Source: Archangium sp.
Lineage (GTDB): Bacteria; Myxococcota; Myxococcia; Myxococcales; Myxococcaceae
Direction of reading: 5' to 3'
Assembly: GCA_030681645.1 (NCBI GenBank)
Contig: JAUXRX010000042.1
Span: 62,001 to 126,000, forward strand
Length of the DNA: 64,000 bases
Shown: piece by piece, positions 39,470-54,035 of the stretch
How positions within the stretch are numbered: position 1 is the stretch's first letter
Layout of the letters: each line of letters opens with the position of its first letter
The notes under the pieces: generated by a model
Seen by the model: the letters and a program-made list of their open reading frames with translations, nothing else
Told to the model about the DNA's origin: nothing
The model's database searches: none
Position numbers and translations under genes: made by a program

Positions 39470-40657
39470 TCAAGGCGGTCCCGTTTTCGGGCTGGCCGCA
39501 GGGGCGAACTGAAGGGGCGCCGGCAGGTCGGGGGCCCGGGTGATCACCGAGACCCACGCCATGGCGCCGAGCACGGCGATCGCCAGCAGCGTCAGCAGCA
39601 CGGTGATCACCACTTTCCTGCCGAGGCTGCGCGGCGCCGCGGGCGGGGTGGCGTGCGCGATGAGCCCGACGAGCGGGAGATAGGGGCGCTGCTGCGGGGC
39701 CGGCACCGCGGCAACGAGCGGCCGGCTGGGGGCCTTGACGAACCGCCGCCCCTCCGCGGCCCGTGCCTGCGCGAGCCGTACCCTCACCACCGACGCGTCC
39801 GCGGGCCGCGCCGAGCCCTGCTTCTCGAGCAGCTCGCGCAGCAGCACCGACACCTCGTGCGGCAGCGCGGCGCCCACCGCCTCGGGGCTGGGCGCTTTCT
39901 GGTTGGCGTGCGCCAGCAGCAGCTCGGACACGCGATCCAGCGCGAGCGGGCCCGGCTCGAAGGGCAGCCGCCCGGTGAGCATCTCGAAGAGCATCACCCC
40001 GAAGCTGTAGAGGTCGCTCGACTTGTCCGGCGCGCCGCCGAGGGCCTGTTCGGGAGCGACGTATTCCGGCGTGCCGGCCACCATCGAGCGTGCCTGCTGC
40101 GGCGTCGCCCCCCGCGCGCCCATGCGCGCCGGCTGCTGCCGGGACAGGCCGAAGTCGAGCAGCTTGACCACCTCGACTCCGCCGCTGCCGTGCGCGAGGA
40201 AGACGTTCGCGGGCTTCAGGTCGCGGTGAATGACCTCGACGCTGTGCGCGGCCTCGAGCGCCTTGAGCGCCTGGTCGGCGACGAGCAGCGCGCGGTCGAA
40301 GGTGAGCCGCCCCTTCGCCATTTCCTGCTCGAGGCTCTGGCCCTCGAGGAACTCCATCACCATCGCCTGGCGGCCGTCGGGCAGCGGGCCGAAGCCCACG
40401 ATGTCGACGATGTTCGGGTGACGCAGGGCCGACAGCGTCTGGGCCTCGCGCAGGAAGTTCTTCGCCAGCAGCTCGTCGGCGGCCACCTCGGGCCGCAGCA
40501 CCTTGATGGCGAAGCGGCGATCGATGACCTCGTGGCGCGCCTGGTAGACCAGCGCCATGCCGCCTTCGCCGATCAACCGCTCGATGCGGTAGCCGCTCAC
40601 CGGCACTCCGATGAGGGGATCGACGTGGCGGTTGGACTGGGCGGCCATCTCGTCCAC
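39470..40657 (-). CDS. Ser/Thr protein kinase with C-terminal membrane anchor
   Basis: A 395-residue protein. Kinase motifs are complete: LIGEGGMALVYQARHE, FAIKVLRP, VIHRDLKPANVFLA, KLLDFGLSR and GTPEYVAPEQA. After the kinase domain (about 20-285) come a Pro-rich linker and one membrane helix (VITVLLTLLAIAVLGAMAWV), then a short periplasmic tail. This is the usual PknB-like layout without a sensor domain. It lies upstream of the corrinoid operon on the same strand, 116 bp away, and is probably a separate unit. The start may be Met1 or Met4. Confidence 0.88.
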   Translation of the reverse strand: MDEMAAQSNRHVDPLIGVPVSGYRIERLIGEGGMALVYQARHEVIDRRFAIKVLRPEVAADELLAKNFLREAQTLSALRHPNIVDIVGFGPLPDGRQAMVMEFLEGQSLEQEMAKGRLTFDRALLVADQALKALEAAHSVEVIHRDLKPANVFLAHGSGGVEVVKLLDFGLSRQQPARMGARGATPQQARSMVAGTPEYVAPEQALGGAPDKSSDLYSFGVMLFEMLTGRLPFEPGPLALDRVSELLLAHANQKAPSPEAVGAALPHEVSVLLRELLEKQGSARPADASVVRVRLAQARAAEGRRFVKAPSRPLVAAVPAPQQRPYLPLVGLIAHATPPAAPRSLGRKVVITVLLTLLAIAVLGAMAWVSVITRAPDLPAPLQFAPAASPKTGPP

Positions 40658-40754
40658 AGCTGTTGCACGTCGGGGCCCAGCGGCCAGGTGGCTGATTTCA
40701 GGGCCGCGGCGGGAGAGCGGTGGGCCTCACTCCATCAAAAGGATGCAGGGGTCT

Positions 40755-43700
40755 TCAGCGCAGCTCGCTGAGCATGAGCCGCCAGCCGCCGCTGAGCTGC
40801 TCACTCCAGGCCAGCGCCAGCTCGCCGAAGTCGCCGGCCGCGAGCTCGACCTCCCCCACCGAGAGCACCCCGGTCGCCGACGCGTGGTTGACGAGCCCGG
40901 CGGTGCTCGTGATCGACGTGCGGGCCAGCGAGAAGGGGTCCACCGAGGCGAGCTGCAGCTGGGTGCCGCTCGACCAGGCCAGGAACACCGCGCCCCCGCG
41001 GGCCACGAGGTCGAAGCCGGTCACGGAGGGGATCGCCGCGCCGCCGCTGATCCACGACGCGCCGTTGTAACGGTAGAGCGTCAACCCGTTGCTGGCATCG
41101 CGCAGCGCCACCACCGCGCCGCCCGGGCTGCCCGCCACGCGCGCCTGGATGATGTTCGACGCGATCTGCCCCCTCGAGACGAACGACATCCCCGCCGGGC
41201 CCTCCCATTCCAGGGCCTTGTTGGTGTCGTCGACGTACACGATGTACCGCATCAACCCCGACACGGCGCCCGCCACCCGCGAGGGCGTCTGGGCGCTGGG
41301 GGCCACCGTCGCGACCGGCTCAGGCATGCTCATCCACGTAGTGCCCATGAGCATCGCCACGCCGAGGTTGGTGGAAGCGAGGGAGATGCCCCACACCCCG
41401 AAGCCGTCGCTGAAGAGCGGACCGGGCGGCGGCGCGAGGACCGAGCTCCACGTGGGAGTCGGCCCATCGATTCGCGTGGCCACGTTGACGTTGTCGACCC
41501 ACGCGTGAATGGTCGAGCCCACCGCCACGGCGCGCCGCATGGGGCTGACGTTCGCGCTGGCCAGCACGCCCGACTCCGGCGTCTCGCTGGTGCGCAGGCC
41601 GAAGGCGGTGAGGCAGGGCAGGCTCTGGCAGGACCCGGTGCCGCCCTTGTAGCGCCCCACGGCGACGGGCCCCATCGGCGAGTAGGCGACGCCGGCGCTG
41701 AGGTCACCGGCGCTCAGGCCGATGGCGCCGTGCACCGAGGTGCTGACGAAGCGGAGCTGCGGCGTGGTGCGGGCCAGCGCCACCGGGCTGAGCGAGCCCC
41801 CGTCGAGCGTCGCGCCGGTCAACGAGAGCACCAGGGGTTGATCGACCTGGGGCGTCTCGAAGACGGCGACCACGCGGTTGTTGACGCCGTCGACGCGCGG
41901 TTGGAAGGGCACGCCCGCGTCGGTGCCGGCGTTGATCAGCTTGAGCGTCGTCGCGTTCACGCTCATCGGGTCGACCTGCGGGCTGAGCGTCATCCACAGC
42001 GCCAGCGAGCTGACGCCGGCATCGACGATGGCGAGCGGCGGCGGCAGCACGCGCACGGTGCGGGTGACCATGACGCTCGCCGGGCCCGCGCTGGCCTGCA
42101 GCCGCACCGGCCAGTCACCGGCCGTCATCCCCGTCACGTCGATGGTGGGCCCCACGCCCGCGGAGAACGACAGGTTTCCGTTCGGCGCCTGCCAGGAGAA
42201 GACGATGGGGTCCTGGCCACTGAGCGCGCTGCCCTGCGCCTGCAGCGTGAGCGGGGCGCCGCCCAGCGTCACCAGCAGCGGGTCAGGCGTCGCCGGCAGG
42301 ATGCTCGCCGTCACCTGGTTCTGCGCGAGGCCCTGCACGGTGACCCGCCCTGCGCTGCAGTACTGCGGCAGGTGACAGACCGAGACCTCGGCCACCACCG
42401 GGCCGGGGGCGTTGATCAGCAGCGGCACGAGGGCGCCGTTGGTCGCCTGGAGCTGTCCGGGGCCCGACACCACGCTCCACGTGAAGCTGAGGGCGCGGCC
42501 CAGGTCTTCGCGGCTGCCGCTGGCGTCGAGCGTCACCGTGCGGCCGGTGAGCGAGTTGGGAAAGTCGACGCCCGCATCGACGCGCGGGCGGGGCGTGACG
42601 CGCACCGACCTGCTGGCCTGCGCGGTGAGCCCCTGGTCGTCGACCACCTCGACGCGCAGCACGTACTCGGTGGGCGCGGGCCCGGCCGTGAAGCTCTGCG
42701 TGGTGGCCGAGTAGCTGTCGTTGTCGACGAAGGGGGGCACGCCTCCGTCGAGCACCGTCCACCGGTACCGGAGCGGAAGGCAGTCAGGGTCGATGCTGCG
42801 CCCGGCGGAGAACGTCACCAGCTCGCCGTAGTCGACCAGCGGGGGCGCATCGACGAACGCCAGGGGCGGGCCGCCGTTCGCGGTGGTGCAGAGCGGGACA
42901 CCGGAGTCAGTGGTGCCGCCGTCGGTTGAGGTGCCGCCGTCGGGCGGGGTGCCGCCGTCGGGTGGGGTGCCGCCGTCGGGCAGGGTGCCGCCGTCGGGCG
43001 TCACGCCCGCGTCGGTGCGGAGCGGAGGCCCGGCGTCGAGCGCGCCGCCGACCTCTCCGACGAGCGAGGGCTGGCCGGTTCCGCCGGACAGGACCACGTC
43101 GGGCAGGATGATGACGGCCGTGCCGAACACCACCACGTTGTAGAGGGCCGCGGGCTGCGCCCCGGTGCGGTCGAAGCGCGCGTCGAAGCGGCCCACGGAC
43201 ACGCCGGTGAACTGGTACGCGCCGGTGGCATCGGTGGTGGTAGGGGGGACGGGAACGTCACCCGCGAGCGTGACGGTGACGCCCGCGAAGCCCTCGCCCG
43301 AAGCGGTGAGCACCCTGCCGCGGACCACGCCCGGGCTCGACTCGGAGGCGCGGGTGAGGGTTCCATCAGCCACCGAGAAGTTTTCGCCGGCGCGCAGCAC
43401 GAGCTCGCCCGACTCGAAGGGCTCGTAGGCGGCGCGCAGGGCGGCGAGGCGCACGGAGCCTTCGGGGAGCGCCTCGAAGACGAAGCTGCCGTCGTCGCCG
43501 GTGGTGGTGACGAAGGGCGCCCCGGGCACGAAGACCGAGGTGCCGGCGTGACCTCCCAGCGTCGGCACGTCTCCGCGCAGCAGCCTGCCGGACACCACGG
43601 CCGAGCGGCCCAGCATCACCTCGCCCAGCGAGACCTGCCGGCCGAGCCCGGCCCCCACGTCTGCCAACCGGAAGCTGCGCTGGCGATCGATCGTGCCATC

Positions 43701-43973
43701 GCCATCACTGTCGAAGCGCATCAGCGCCGCGCCCGTGCTGCTGGTCAGGCCCTCGAGCGTGAAGCGCCCGTCGTCGTCGGCGGTGACGGCGAGGTTGCTG
43801 CCGAGCAGGAAGACGCGCGCGCCCGCCGCGGGCTCGGCGAGGATCCGCCCGGCGCGCTGCCACACCAACCGCCCCGAGAGGACTCCGGGGCCGGGGGGAG
43901 GAGGCCGCGGTGGCAGGGTGAGGTCGTGACAGGCGGTGAGCAACAGGAGGAGACAAAGCGAAGGACGCAGCAT
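40755..43973 (-). CDS. Large multidomain lipoprotein with CarboxypepD_reg-like and PKD-like repeats
   Basis: About 1072 residues. The signal is MLRPSLCLLLLLTACHDLTL (lipobox LTAC). Three carboxypeptidase-regulatory-like beta-sandwiches follow in the first 370 residues (FTLEGLTSSTGAALMRF, FVFEALPEGSVRLAALR, YQFTGVSVGRFDARFD). Next is a tandem PPDGGT linker (18-bp-period repeats near 42915-43005). Then a PKD/Ig-like region (CLPLRYRWTVLDGG, ALSFTWSVVSGPGQ, IVFSWQAPNGN) and a C-terminal part that looks like a WD/propeller-like sequence (GGAVVALRDASNGLTLYRYN). No catalytic motif. Probably a surface adhesin or binding protein. The start at 43973 follows from the signal peptide; the frame is open further upstream but runs through a repeat. 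Confidence 0.75.
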   Translation of the reverse strand: MLRPSLCLLLLLTACHDLTLPPRPPPPGPGVLSGRLVWQRAGRILAEPAAGARVFLLGSNLAVTADDDGRFTLEGLTSSTGAALMRFDSDGDGTIDRQRSFRLADVGAGLGRQVSLGEVMLGRSAVVSGRLLRGDVPTLGGHAGTSVFVPGAPFVTTTGDDGSFVFEALPEGSVRLAALRAAYEPFESGELVLRAGENFSVADGTLTRASESSPGVVRGRVLTASGEGFAGVTVTLAGDVPVPPTTTDATGAYQFTGVSVGRFDARFDRTGAQPAALYNVVVFGTAVIILPDVVLSGGTGQPSLVGEVGGALDAGPPLRTDAGVTPDGGTLPDGGTPPDGGTPPDGGTSTDGGTTDSGVPLCTTANGGPPLAFVDAPPLVDYGELVTFSAGRSIDPDCLPLRYRWTVLDGGVPPFVDNDSYSATTQSFTAGPAPTEYVLRVEVVDDQGLTAQASRSVRVTPRPRVDAGVDFPNSLTGRTVTLDASGSREDLGRALSFTWSVVSGPGQLQATNGALVPLLINAPGPVVAEVSVCHLPQYCSAGRVTVQGLAQNQVTASILPATPDPLLVTLGGAPLTLQAQGSALSGQDPIVFSWQAPNGNLSFSAGVGPTIDVTGMTAGDWPVRLQASAGPASVMVTRTVRVLPPPLAIVDAGVSSLALWMTLSPQVDPMSVNATTLKLINAGTDAGVPFQPRVDGVNNRVVAVFETPQVDQPLVLSLTGATLDGGSLSPVALARTTPQLRFVSTSVHGAIGLSAGDLSAGVAYSPMGPVAVGRYKGGTGSCQSLPCLTAFGLRTSETPESGVLASANVSPMRRAVAVGSTIHAWVDNVNVATRIDGPTPTWSSVLAPPPGPLFSDGFGVWGISLASTNLGVAMLMGTTWMSMPEPVATVAPSAQTPSRVAGAVSGLMRYIVYVDDTNKALEWEGPAGMSFVSRGQIASNIIQARVAGSPGGAVVALRDASNGLTLYRYNGASWISGGAAIPSVTGFDLVARGGAVFLAWSSGTQLQLASVDPFSLARTSITSTAGLVNHASATGVLSVGEVELAAGDFGELALAWSEQLSGGWRLMLSELR

Positions 43974-43994
43974 CAAGGTGCGTGAGACTACCTG

Positions 43995-44040
43995 TCTCCC
44001 TCTCCCTGCGCAGCGGGGAGAGGGGTTGGGGTGAGGGGCG
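43995..44040. repeat. Family-A element
   Basis: CTCCCTCTCCCTGCGCAGCG then GGGAGAGGGGTTGGGGTGAG. It lies just before the PKD-like lipoprotein start and 14 nt after the stop of the upstream DUF1554-type gene (transcribed leftwards), so it can terminate the latter. Confidence 0.7.
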
Positions 44041-44053
44041 ACCCCTCGCTGAT

Positions 44054-45448
44054 TCACTGCTCCAGGCAGAGCAGGGCGTGCGCGCTGTGGCAGTAGTCCG
44101 AGCTCGTGATGGTCCAGGCAGTGGAGGTCGCGCCGTTGCCGAAGGTGCCGAAGAAGCTGGACGAGGCGCTGGTCCACCCGGAACAGGTGGCGCTCGACGA
44201 CAGGCCACCGCCGGTGGTGCCGGTCCAGTACTCCGCTCCGTTGTAGCGACCCATCTCGTCGACGGTGATGGGGGCGAGCGGGGTGGTGGTGAGGTTCGCC
44301 TTGTTGTTGAAGGTGAGCGTCAGCCCTCCATCAGCGCTCTCCTGATGCCAGGGGCCGACGTCGGTCTGCCGGGAAGCGGCGCTCTCGGAAGGCGAAGAGA
44401 GCCACGCCTTCCAGGTGCCCGTCTTGTTGGCTGCCTGCGCGGCGGTGTTGCAGCGCGCGTCAGCCTGCGCCAGCCCGCCGAGGTCCCCCGTGAAGGCCAC
44501 GCTGGTGATGAACAGCCGCTTGCGCGAGGTCGGCGGCGGCGGCGGGAGCGGCAGGTGGTTCTGCTCGAAGCACAGCAGCGCGTTGAAGTCGTAGCAGTAG
44601 GCCGAGGTCGACGAGGTCCACGCCGTGGACGTCGAGCCGTTGCCGATGGTGCCGAAGTAGTTGGAGGACGCGCTGGTCCACCCGGAGCAGGTGCTGTCCG
44701 ACGCCTGGCCGCCTCCGCTGGTGCCCGTCCAGTATTCGGCGCCGGTGTAGCGCCCCATCTCGTCGACGGAGATGGCGGCGATGGGCGTGGTGCTCAGGTT
44801 CGCCTTGTTGTTGAAGGTGAGCGTCAGGCCCCCGTCGGCGCTCTGCTGGTGCCATGGCCCGACATCAGCCTGCCGGGAGTGGGCCGCCTCGGACGCAGTG
44901 GAGAGCCAGGCCTTCCACGTGCCGCCTTTGTTGGCGGCCCGCGCCGCGGCGTCGCAGCGCGCATCGGCCCCCGCCAGCCCACCGATGTTGCCCGGGCCGG
45001 CGACGCTGGTGATGAAGACGCGCATCGGGAGTGCCGCGCCGCTCCCTCCGCCCACCGCGCCGCCCCCGCCACCCACCGCGCCGCCGTCACCGCCCACCCC
45101 GCCGCCGCCGCCGATGACGCTGCGCAGTGTGCACTGGCCTGCCTCGCACGCCCAGCCCGTGGCGCACTCGGCGCTCGAGGTGCAGCGCCCCGAGGACCCG
45201 GTGCCTCCTCCTGAGGCGGTGGCGAGGCACATGCCGAGCTGACAGCTCTGGCCGGAAGGACACGAGAGGCAGGCGTTGCCCTGGCTGCCGCATGTGGCGG
45301 GGCCGGGTTGCTGGCAGACCCCGCTCAGGTCGCAGCACCCGAAGGGACAGGACCTCGAGTCACAATCCGGTGCGGGAACACCGCACGCGGCGAGGAACAG
45401 CAGGGAGAGCACCACGAAGCGAGACACGGACGTCCGGAGGGTCGACAT
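44054..45448 (-). CDS. Lipoprotein with two tandem DUF1554-like domains
   Basis: A 464-residue protein with a lipoprotein signal (VVLSLLFLAAC), a Cys-rich region of disulphide-type motifs (about 30-120: CPFGCCDLSGVCQQ, CTSSAECATGWACEAGQCTL), a Gly linker (GGGGGVGGDGGAVGGG), and two about 145-residue repeats joined by PLPPPPPTSRKR. Each repeat has GGLAxADARC, GTWKAWLSxxSE, VGPWHQxSADGGLTLTFNNK, VDEMGRYxGAEYWTGT and STAWT, like DUF1554 (collagen XVIII/endostatin-type fold). The repeats are about 75% identical by eye, so the duplication is recent. Surface binding is the likely role. Confidence 0.78.
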   Translation of the reverse strand: MSTLRTSVSRFVVLSLLFLAACGVPAPDCDSRSCPFGCCDLSGVCQQPGPATCGSQGNACLSCPSGQSCQLGMCLATASGGGTGSSGRCTSSAECATGWACEAGQCTLRSVIGGGGGVGGDGGAVGGGGGAVGGGSGAALPMRVFITSVAGPGNIGGLAGADARCDAAARAANKGGTWKAWLSTASEAAHSRQADVGPWHQQSADGGLTLTFNNKANLSTTPIAAISVDEMGRYTGAEYWTGTSGGGQASDSTCSGWTSASSNYFGTIGNGSTSTAWTSSTSAYCYDFNALLCFEQNHLPLPPPPPTSRKRLFITSVAFTGDLGGLAQADARCNTAAQAANKTGTWKAWLSSPSESAASRQTDVGPWHQESADGGLTLTFNNKANLTTTPLAPITVDEMGRYNGAEYWTGTTGGGLSSSATCSGWTSASSSFFGTFGNGATSTAWTITSSDYCHSAHALLCLEQ

Positions 45449-45482
45449 GTCTCCCTGATACCGTCGGCTCTGCGGAGGTCTC

Positions 45483-45767
45483 GTGAGACGCGCAGCAGGC
45501 CACAGGTGTCTCTCCTGCATGAGCGACCCGAGCCCTGGGCGTTCCAGAGGTCACTGTCTGGACGACAACGAGCTGTTCGACCTGGCCGGCGGCCGCCTGA
45601 AGGAGACCGACCTGGTGCTGTTCGAAGCGCACCTCGATCGCTGTCCCGCCTGCCGCCGCGTCGTCGCCGCGGTGGCCCGTCGCGAGGCGCGCAGCTCCTC
45701 TGCGGCCGGTGAACTCGCGATCCAACCGCTCGACGTGAACGGACCCGATGAGCCACGCTTGCGGTGA
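45483..45767 (+). CDS. Orphan HC2-type zinc-finger protein, possible truncated kinase
   Basis: A 94-residue protein starting at GTG (or ATG at 45597 lacks the motif; ATG at 45520 is an alternative). The only recognisable part is CLDDNELFDLAGGRL to FEAHLDRCPACRRVVAA, an anti-sigma-like HC2 zinc finger with the HxxxCxxC motif. The same segment begins the 982-residue Ser/Thr kinase at 48037 (CLDENLLLDLAEGA, EQHLDTCEACRRAVAG). Here the protein stops soon after the finger, so it is either a free-standing anti-sigma-like protein or the stub of a kinase gene. It is convergent with the sigma-70-like gene, with six bases between the stops. Confidence 0.6.
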   Translation: MRRAAGHRCLSCMSDPSPGRSRGHCLDDNELFDLAGGRLKETDLVLFEAHLDRCPACRRVVAAVARREARSSSAAGELAIQPLDVNGPDEPRLR

Positions 45768-45773
45768 AGCTGT

Positions 45774-46631
45774 TCAGAACTCCGACGGCGCCAGGCTCTC
45801 GCGCAGCGCGCGGTTGAGGCTCAACTGGAAGCCCTGCTGCGCCGAGGTCAGCAGCCGCTCGACCTCCTCAGGCTCCAGCTTGAGTGACTCGGCCACCTCC
45901 CGGCGCGTCTCGGCCTCGAGGGCCTGCTTCGCCTCGGCCAGCCAGCGCGCCACCGACGAGCGGTGCGCGCCGTAGAGCGGAGAGAGCTCGTCGATGGACA
46001 GCCCGTCGAGCAGGTTGAGGCGCAGGAGCGAGCGCTGCCTCACCGTCAGCGCGGCGACCGCGCGCTGGAAGGCCTCGCGGAACTGCGCCTGCTGGTCGAG
46101 GCGCACCACGCCCGATTCCCAGGCGCGCGCGTCGGGGAGCGCCGCGAGCGCGCCGTCAGACGCTTCGCGCCGGTCTGCCTGCTCCCGGTTCAACAGGTTG
46201 AGGGCCACCACCCGCAGAAAGCCCTTGAGCGAGCCGCGCCCGGCGTAGAGCTGCAGCTTGGCCGCGGTCCCGCTGGCCGGCACCAGCAGGCGAATGCGCA
46301 GCTGCTGGCACAGCTCGTCCTGCTCGGTCGCAGAGGCCCGGTGCCGCAGCGCCCGCACCACGCCGGCCAGCAGCTCGTCGAGCTCGCGCAGGGCCGCGGC
46401 GTCGTGGGCGAGGCACGCCTCGGCCAGCAGCAGCTCCTCGAGGCGCAGGCCCGTCAGCTCGGCCGCGCCTTCCACCCGGCGGGCGAGCGCCGCGGCCAGA
46501 GAGGGCCCGTCGATGACCTCGTAACGCGTCGCCACCGCCTCGAGCCGCGTCGCCAGCTCGTGGGCCATGGGCTCGTCGAGCCCTTTGACCTTCTCACGCA
46601 GGGCCTGCAGCACCACCAGGGGCTCGCGCAT
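45774..46631 (-). CDS. Sigma-70-like factor of the myxobacterial family
   Basis: A 285-residue protein. Region-2-like helices are in LCQQLRIRLLVPASGTAAKL and GRGSLKGFLRVVALNLLNRE; a region-4-like helix-turn-helix is VRQRSLLRLNLLDGLSIDEL then YGAHRSSVARWLAEAKQALE. This fits the Myxococcales-specific sigma-70 group (TIGR03001 as I know it), which often lies near Ser/Thr kinases with HC2 zinc fingers, as here. The ATG at 46631 was chosen; the frame extends further upstream only as a shadow of the lipoprotein gene. Regulon unknown. Confidence 0.8.
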   Translation of the reverse strand: MREPLVVLQALREKVKGLDEPMAHELATRLEAVATRYEVIDGPSLAAALARRVEGAAELTGLRLEELLLAEACLAHDAAALRELDELLAGVVRALRHRASATEQDELCQQLRIRLLVPASGTAAKLQLYAGRGSLKGFLRVVALNLLNREQADRREASDGALAALPDARAWESGVVRLDQQAQFREAFQRAVAALTVRQRSLLRLNLLDGLSIDELSPLYGAHRSSVARWLAEAKQALEAETRREVAESLKLEPEEVERLLTSAQQGFQLSLNRALRESLAPSEF

Positions 46632-46653
46632 GGCCCCCGACCTACCACAGCGT

Positions 46654-47955
46654 TCACCGCTTCTCGAAGAGCTGGCCGTTGGCCACCCAGTACGGCCCCT
46701 GCTCGTGAGGGAAGGGCTGCGTGAGCCACGGCACGAAGGGGAAGGCCCGGTCGGACTCGAGCCACCGCGCCGTGAGCCGGTCTGGATCGAGCTCGATCGA
46801 ACCGTACGCCGGGTTGTCGGAGTCGAAGCTGCACACGCCGCCAAAGTACAGCCGGCCGCCGAGGGCGCGGAGGCTGCCGGCCTGCAGCGTGCCCCAGCCT
46901 GCCCACGCTGCCCCGGCGTAGACCTGCTCGAAGGCGCCGCCGCCGCGGGGCAGGCGCACCAACCCCTCGGCGCTCAGCACGTACGCGGAGCCGCCGAGCA
47001 GCGCGACCGTGCCCTTCTGGTGCAGGTTCGTCTGCGCCAGCTCGAGGTCCGCCAGCGGCGAGGCCACGTCGCCCAGGGTTCGCCACAGGGTGCAGCGGTG
47101 TGGCTCGGCCACGCGGCACTGCAGGAAGACGGCGCCGGCCACGTCTGCCGCCAACGCGGCGATGAACTCGCCGGCCCCGGTGGCGTGCAGGCGCACTCCC
47201 TCTCCCGAGGCCGCGAAGCGATGGAGACCACCTTCCAGGCCCACGTAGTACCCGGTGCCCACCGCCACGCCGTTCGACGTGGGCGGGGCGAGGTTGGCGG
47301 CGGCGCGCCTCGGCGGAAGCCCGCGGCTCAGCACCACCAGGTCGCGGGAATGGAGCGTGGGCTGGGGGTTCCACGTCCACCGCTCGGCGATGTACCAGGC
47401 GCCGGTGGCGTCTTCGTCGAACCCCTTCACGTGCAGCTGCACGCCCGGCGGCGTGGCCTCGAGGACGCGCGGCGGGGCGCCTGCCGCGGCCAGCCACAGC
47501 GTGCTGGAGGTCGCCCCGGTGTGGTCGGTGGTGACGAAGCCGAAGCCCCCGAGCATCGGGCCCACGGGGTAGTGCCAGAGCGTGGCGGGGCCGACCTGCT
47601 GCTGCGTGGCGATCTCGGTGCGGGTGCCGCTGGCGACCTCGAGCACCAGGCAGTTGCCGCCGTTCGCGCAGCTCGTCACCCGCGGGGAGCCCCGTCCACA
47701 GGGGCCGGGGATGGTCGGGTCCAGCGCAGGGTCGAGCGGCCGGAGCGGCGTGACCAGCCCGCCGTCGCGCGCGGCCGCGCCCCCGTCCGCGGCAGCGCCA
47801 CCGTCCACGCTCGCGCCGGCATCGACCGTCGCGCCGGCACCTCCGCCCGTGGGCCCGGCGACCATGGCGGGCGACGGGGGCGGTTCGTCCACCGGGTGCA
47901 GACAGCCGGAGACCAGCACCACGAGCGTCGGAGCGAGCAGAGAGCGGAGGCGCAT
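46654..47955 (-). CDS. Lipoprotein with propeller-like repeats
   Basis: A 433-residue protein. Signal MRLRSLLAPTLVVLVSGC gives lipid Cys18. An Ala/Gly/Asp linker (DAGASVDGGAAADGGAAARD) precedes a C-terminal domain of about 350 residues with repeated strands such as GPATLWHYPVGPMLGGFGFV, GGLHRFAASGEGVRLH and KGTVALLGGSAYVLSAEGLV, suggesting a beta-propeller. No catalytic motif is visible. It lies 22 nt upstream of the sigma-70-like gene on the same strand and may be co-transcribed with it. Divergent from the HC2-kinase. Confidence 0.72.
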   Translation of the reverse strand: MRLRSLLAPTLVVLVSGCLHPVDEPPPSPAMVAGPTGGGAGATVDAGASVDGGAAADGGAAARDGGLVTPLRPLDPALDPTIPGPCGRGSPRVTSCANGGNCLVLEVASGTRTEIATQQQVGPATLWHYPVGPMLGGFGFVTTDHTGATSSTLWLAAAGAPPRVLEATPPGVQLHVKGFDEDATGAWYIAERWTWNPQPTLHSRDLVVLSRGLPPRRAAANLAPPTSNGVAVGTGYYVGLEGGLHRFAASGEGVRLHATGAGEFIAALAADVAGAVFLQCRVAEPHRCTLWRTLGDVASPLADLELAQTNLHQKGTVALLGGSAYVLSAEGLVRLPRGGGAFEQVYAGAAWAGWGTLQAGSLRALGGRLYFGGVCSFDSDNPAYGSIELDPDRLTARWLESDRAFPFVPWLTQPFPHEQGPYWVANGQLFEKR

Positions 47956-48036
47956 TCCCCTTCGATACCGGCAGCGGCCGGCAGGTCTCACGCAGTCCGT
48001 TGGCGCCCGGCGCTGACGTGAGCGAGGCTCTGCCCC

Positions 48037-50985
<2,949 letters not shown>

Positions 50986-50987
50986 GC

Positions 50988-51740
50988 TCAGTCGAGCGCG
51001 GGCCCGCAGGCTCGCGTGAAGTCCGAGTCGGCGAGGAACGCGTCGAGCACGGCCTTCCACGACGACCACTTGTGCGCCCCGGGCACGGTGAAGGTGTGCT
51101 GCTCGGGCAGCGCCGCGGACAGCAGCGACGCCGCCCTGCCCAGGCCGTCTTCGGTGCCCCAGCCCAGGTACAGGTTCGGGCCCTTCTCCGTGCCGGCCGT
51201 CACCGCCTGCAGCCACCGCCACACCTCGCGTTGGTAGGAGCTGGACGCGAGCGGTGCCTTCTCGGGACCCTTCCACTTCGCCAGGCCTCCGGCTTCGCGG
51301 ATCTCCTCGTGCAGCGAGCGGTCACCGAGGAACGGCGCCAGCGCCAGCACGCCGGTCACCTCGTCGGGGTGGTCGTGCGAATAGAGCAGGGTGCCCATGC
51401 CGCCCATCGACATGCCGATGAGCCAGGTCTGCTGGTAGCCCTTCGCTCGCGCAGGCCCGATGACGTCGGTGGCCAGGCGCTCCACCAGCAGGCCCTTCGC
51501 GTAGTACCCGAGCGTCGCGTTCGCCGAGACGAGGTCGACCGAGAGCCCCTTCTGACGCATCGCCTCGACGAAGCGGTACTTCGTGAAGTCGGCCGCGCTG
51601 TCGCCCGCGCCGGGCAGGAAGACCACCAGGCACTTCGCGTGGCCGCCGGGCAGCTCGTCGCGCAGCGAAGGCATCGGCGACGGGGCGGGCAGCAACGCGG
51701 CGCAGCCGCCGAAGCAGAGGAAGAAGGCGAGCGGGCGCAT
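50988..51740 (-). CDS. Lipoprotein alpha/beta-hydrolase
   Basis: A 250-residue protein. MRPLAFFLCFGGC is a short lipoprotein signal. The mature part has an alpha/beta-hydrolase fold: LVVFLPGAGDSAADF (oxyanion region), the nucleophile elbow IGMSMGGMG, LGWGTEDGLG with the probable acid, and VPGAHKWSSW with the catalytic His. An esterase or lipase-like role at the envelope is likely; the substrate is unknown. The ATG at 51740 was preferred because the 51812 start would prefix 24 non-hydrophobic residues. It is convergent with the large kinase (two bases between stops) and divergent from katG. Confidence 0.8.
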   Translation of the reverse strand: MRPLAFFLCFGGCAALLPAPSPMPSLRDELPGGHAKCLVVFLPGAGDSAADFTKYRFVEAMRQKGLSVDLVSANATLGYYAKGLLVERLATDVIGPARAKGYQQTWLIGMSMGGMGTLLYSHDHPDEVTGVLALAPFLGDRSLHEEIREAGGLAKWKGPEKAPLASSSYQREVWRWLQAVTAGTEKGPNLYLGWGTEDGLGRAASLLSAALPEQHTFTVPGAHKWSSWKAVLDAFLADSDFTRACGPALD

Positions 51741-51850
51741 CGCGCGAGTCTCGGCCACGGGCCCGGCGATGAGAAGCGACTCTTCGGATGCGGGTGGCGG
51801 CGTCGCGGTCACCCCGGTACCAATGCAGGTCTCGAGCCGGGGAGGATTCC

Positions 51851-54031
<2,181 letters not shown>

Positions 54032-54035
54032 TCCT

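Noticed and set aside
40611..42929. A 772-codon open frame on the plus strand
   Set aside because: Antisense to the large PKD-like lipoprotein; its product is low-complexity Arg/His/Ala sequence typical of G+C-rich shadows.
42915..43005. CRISPR-like array
   Set aside because: The 18-bp repeats have no unique spacers and encode a PPDGGT linker.
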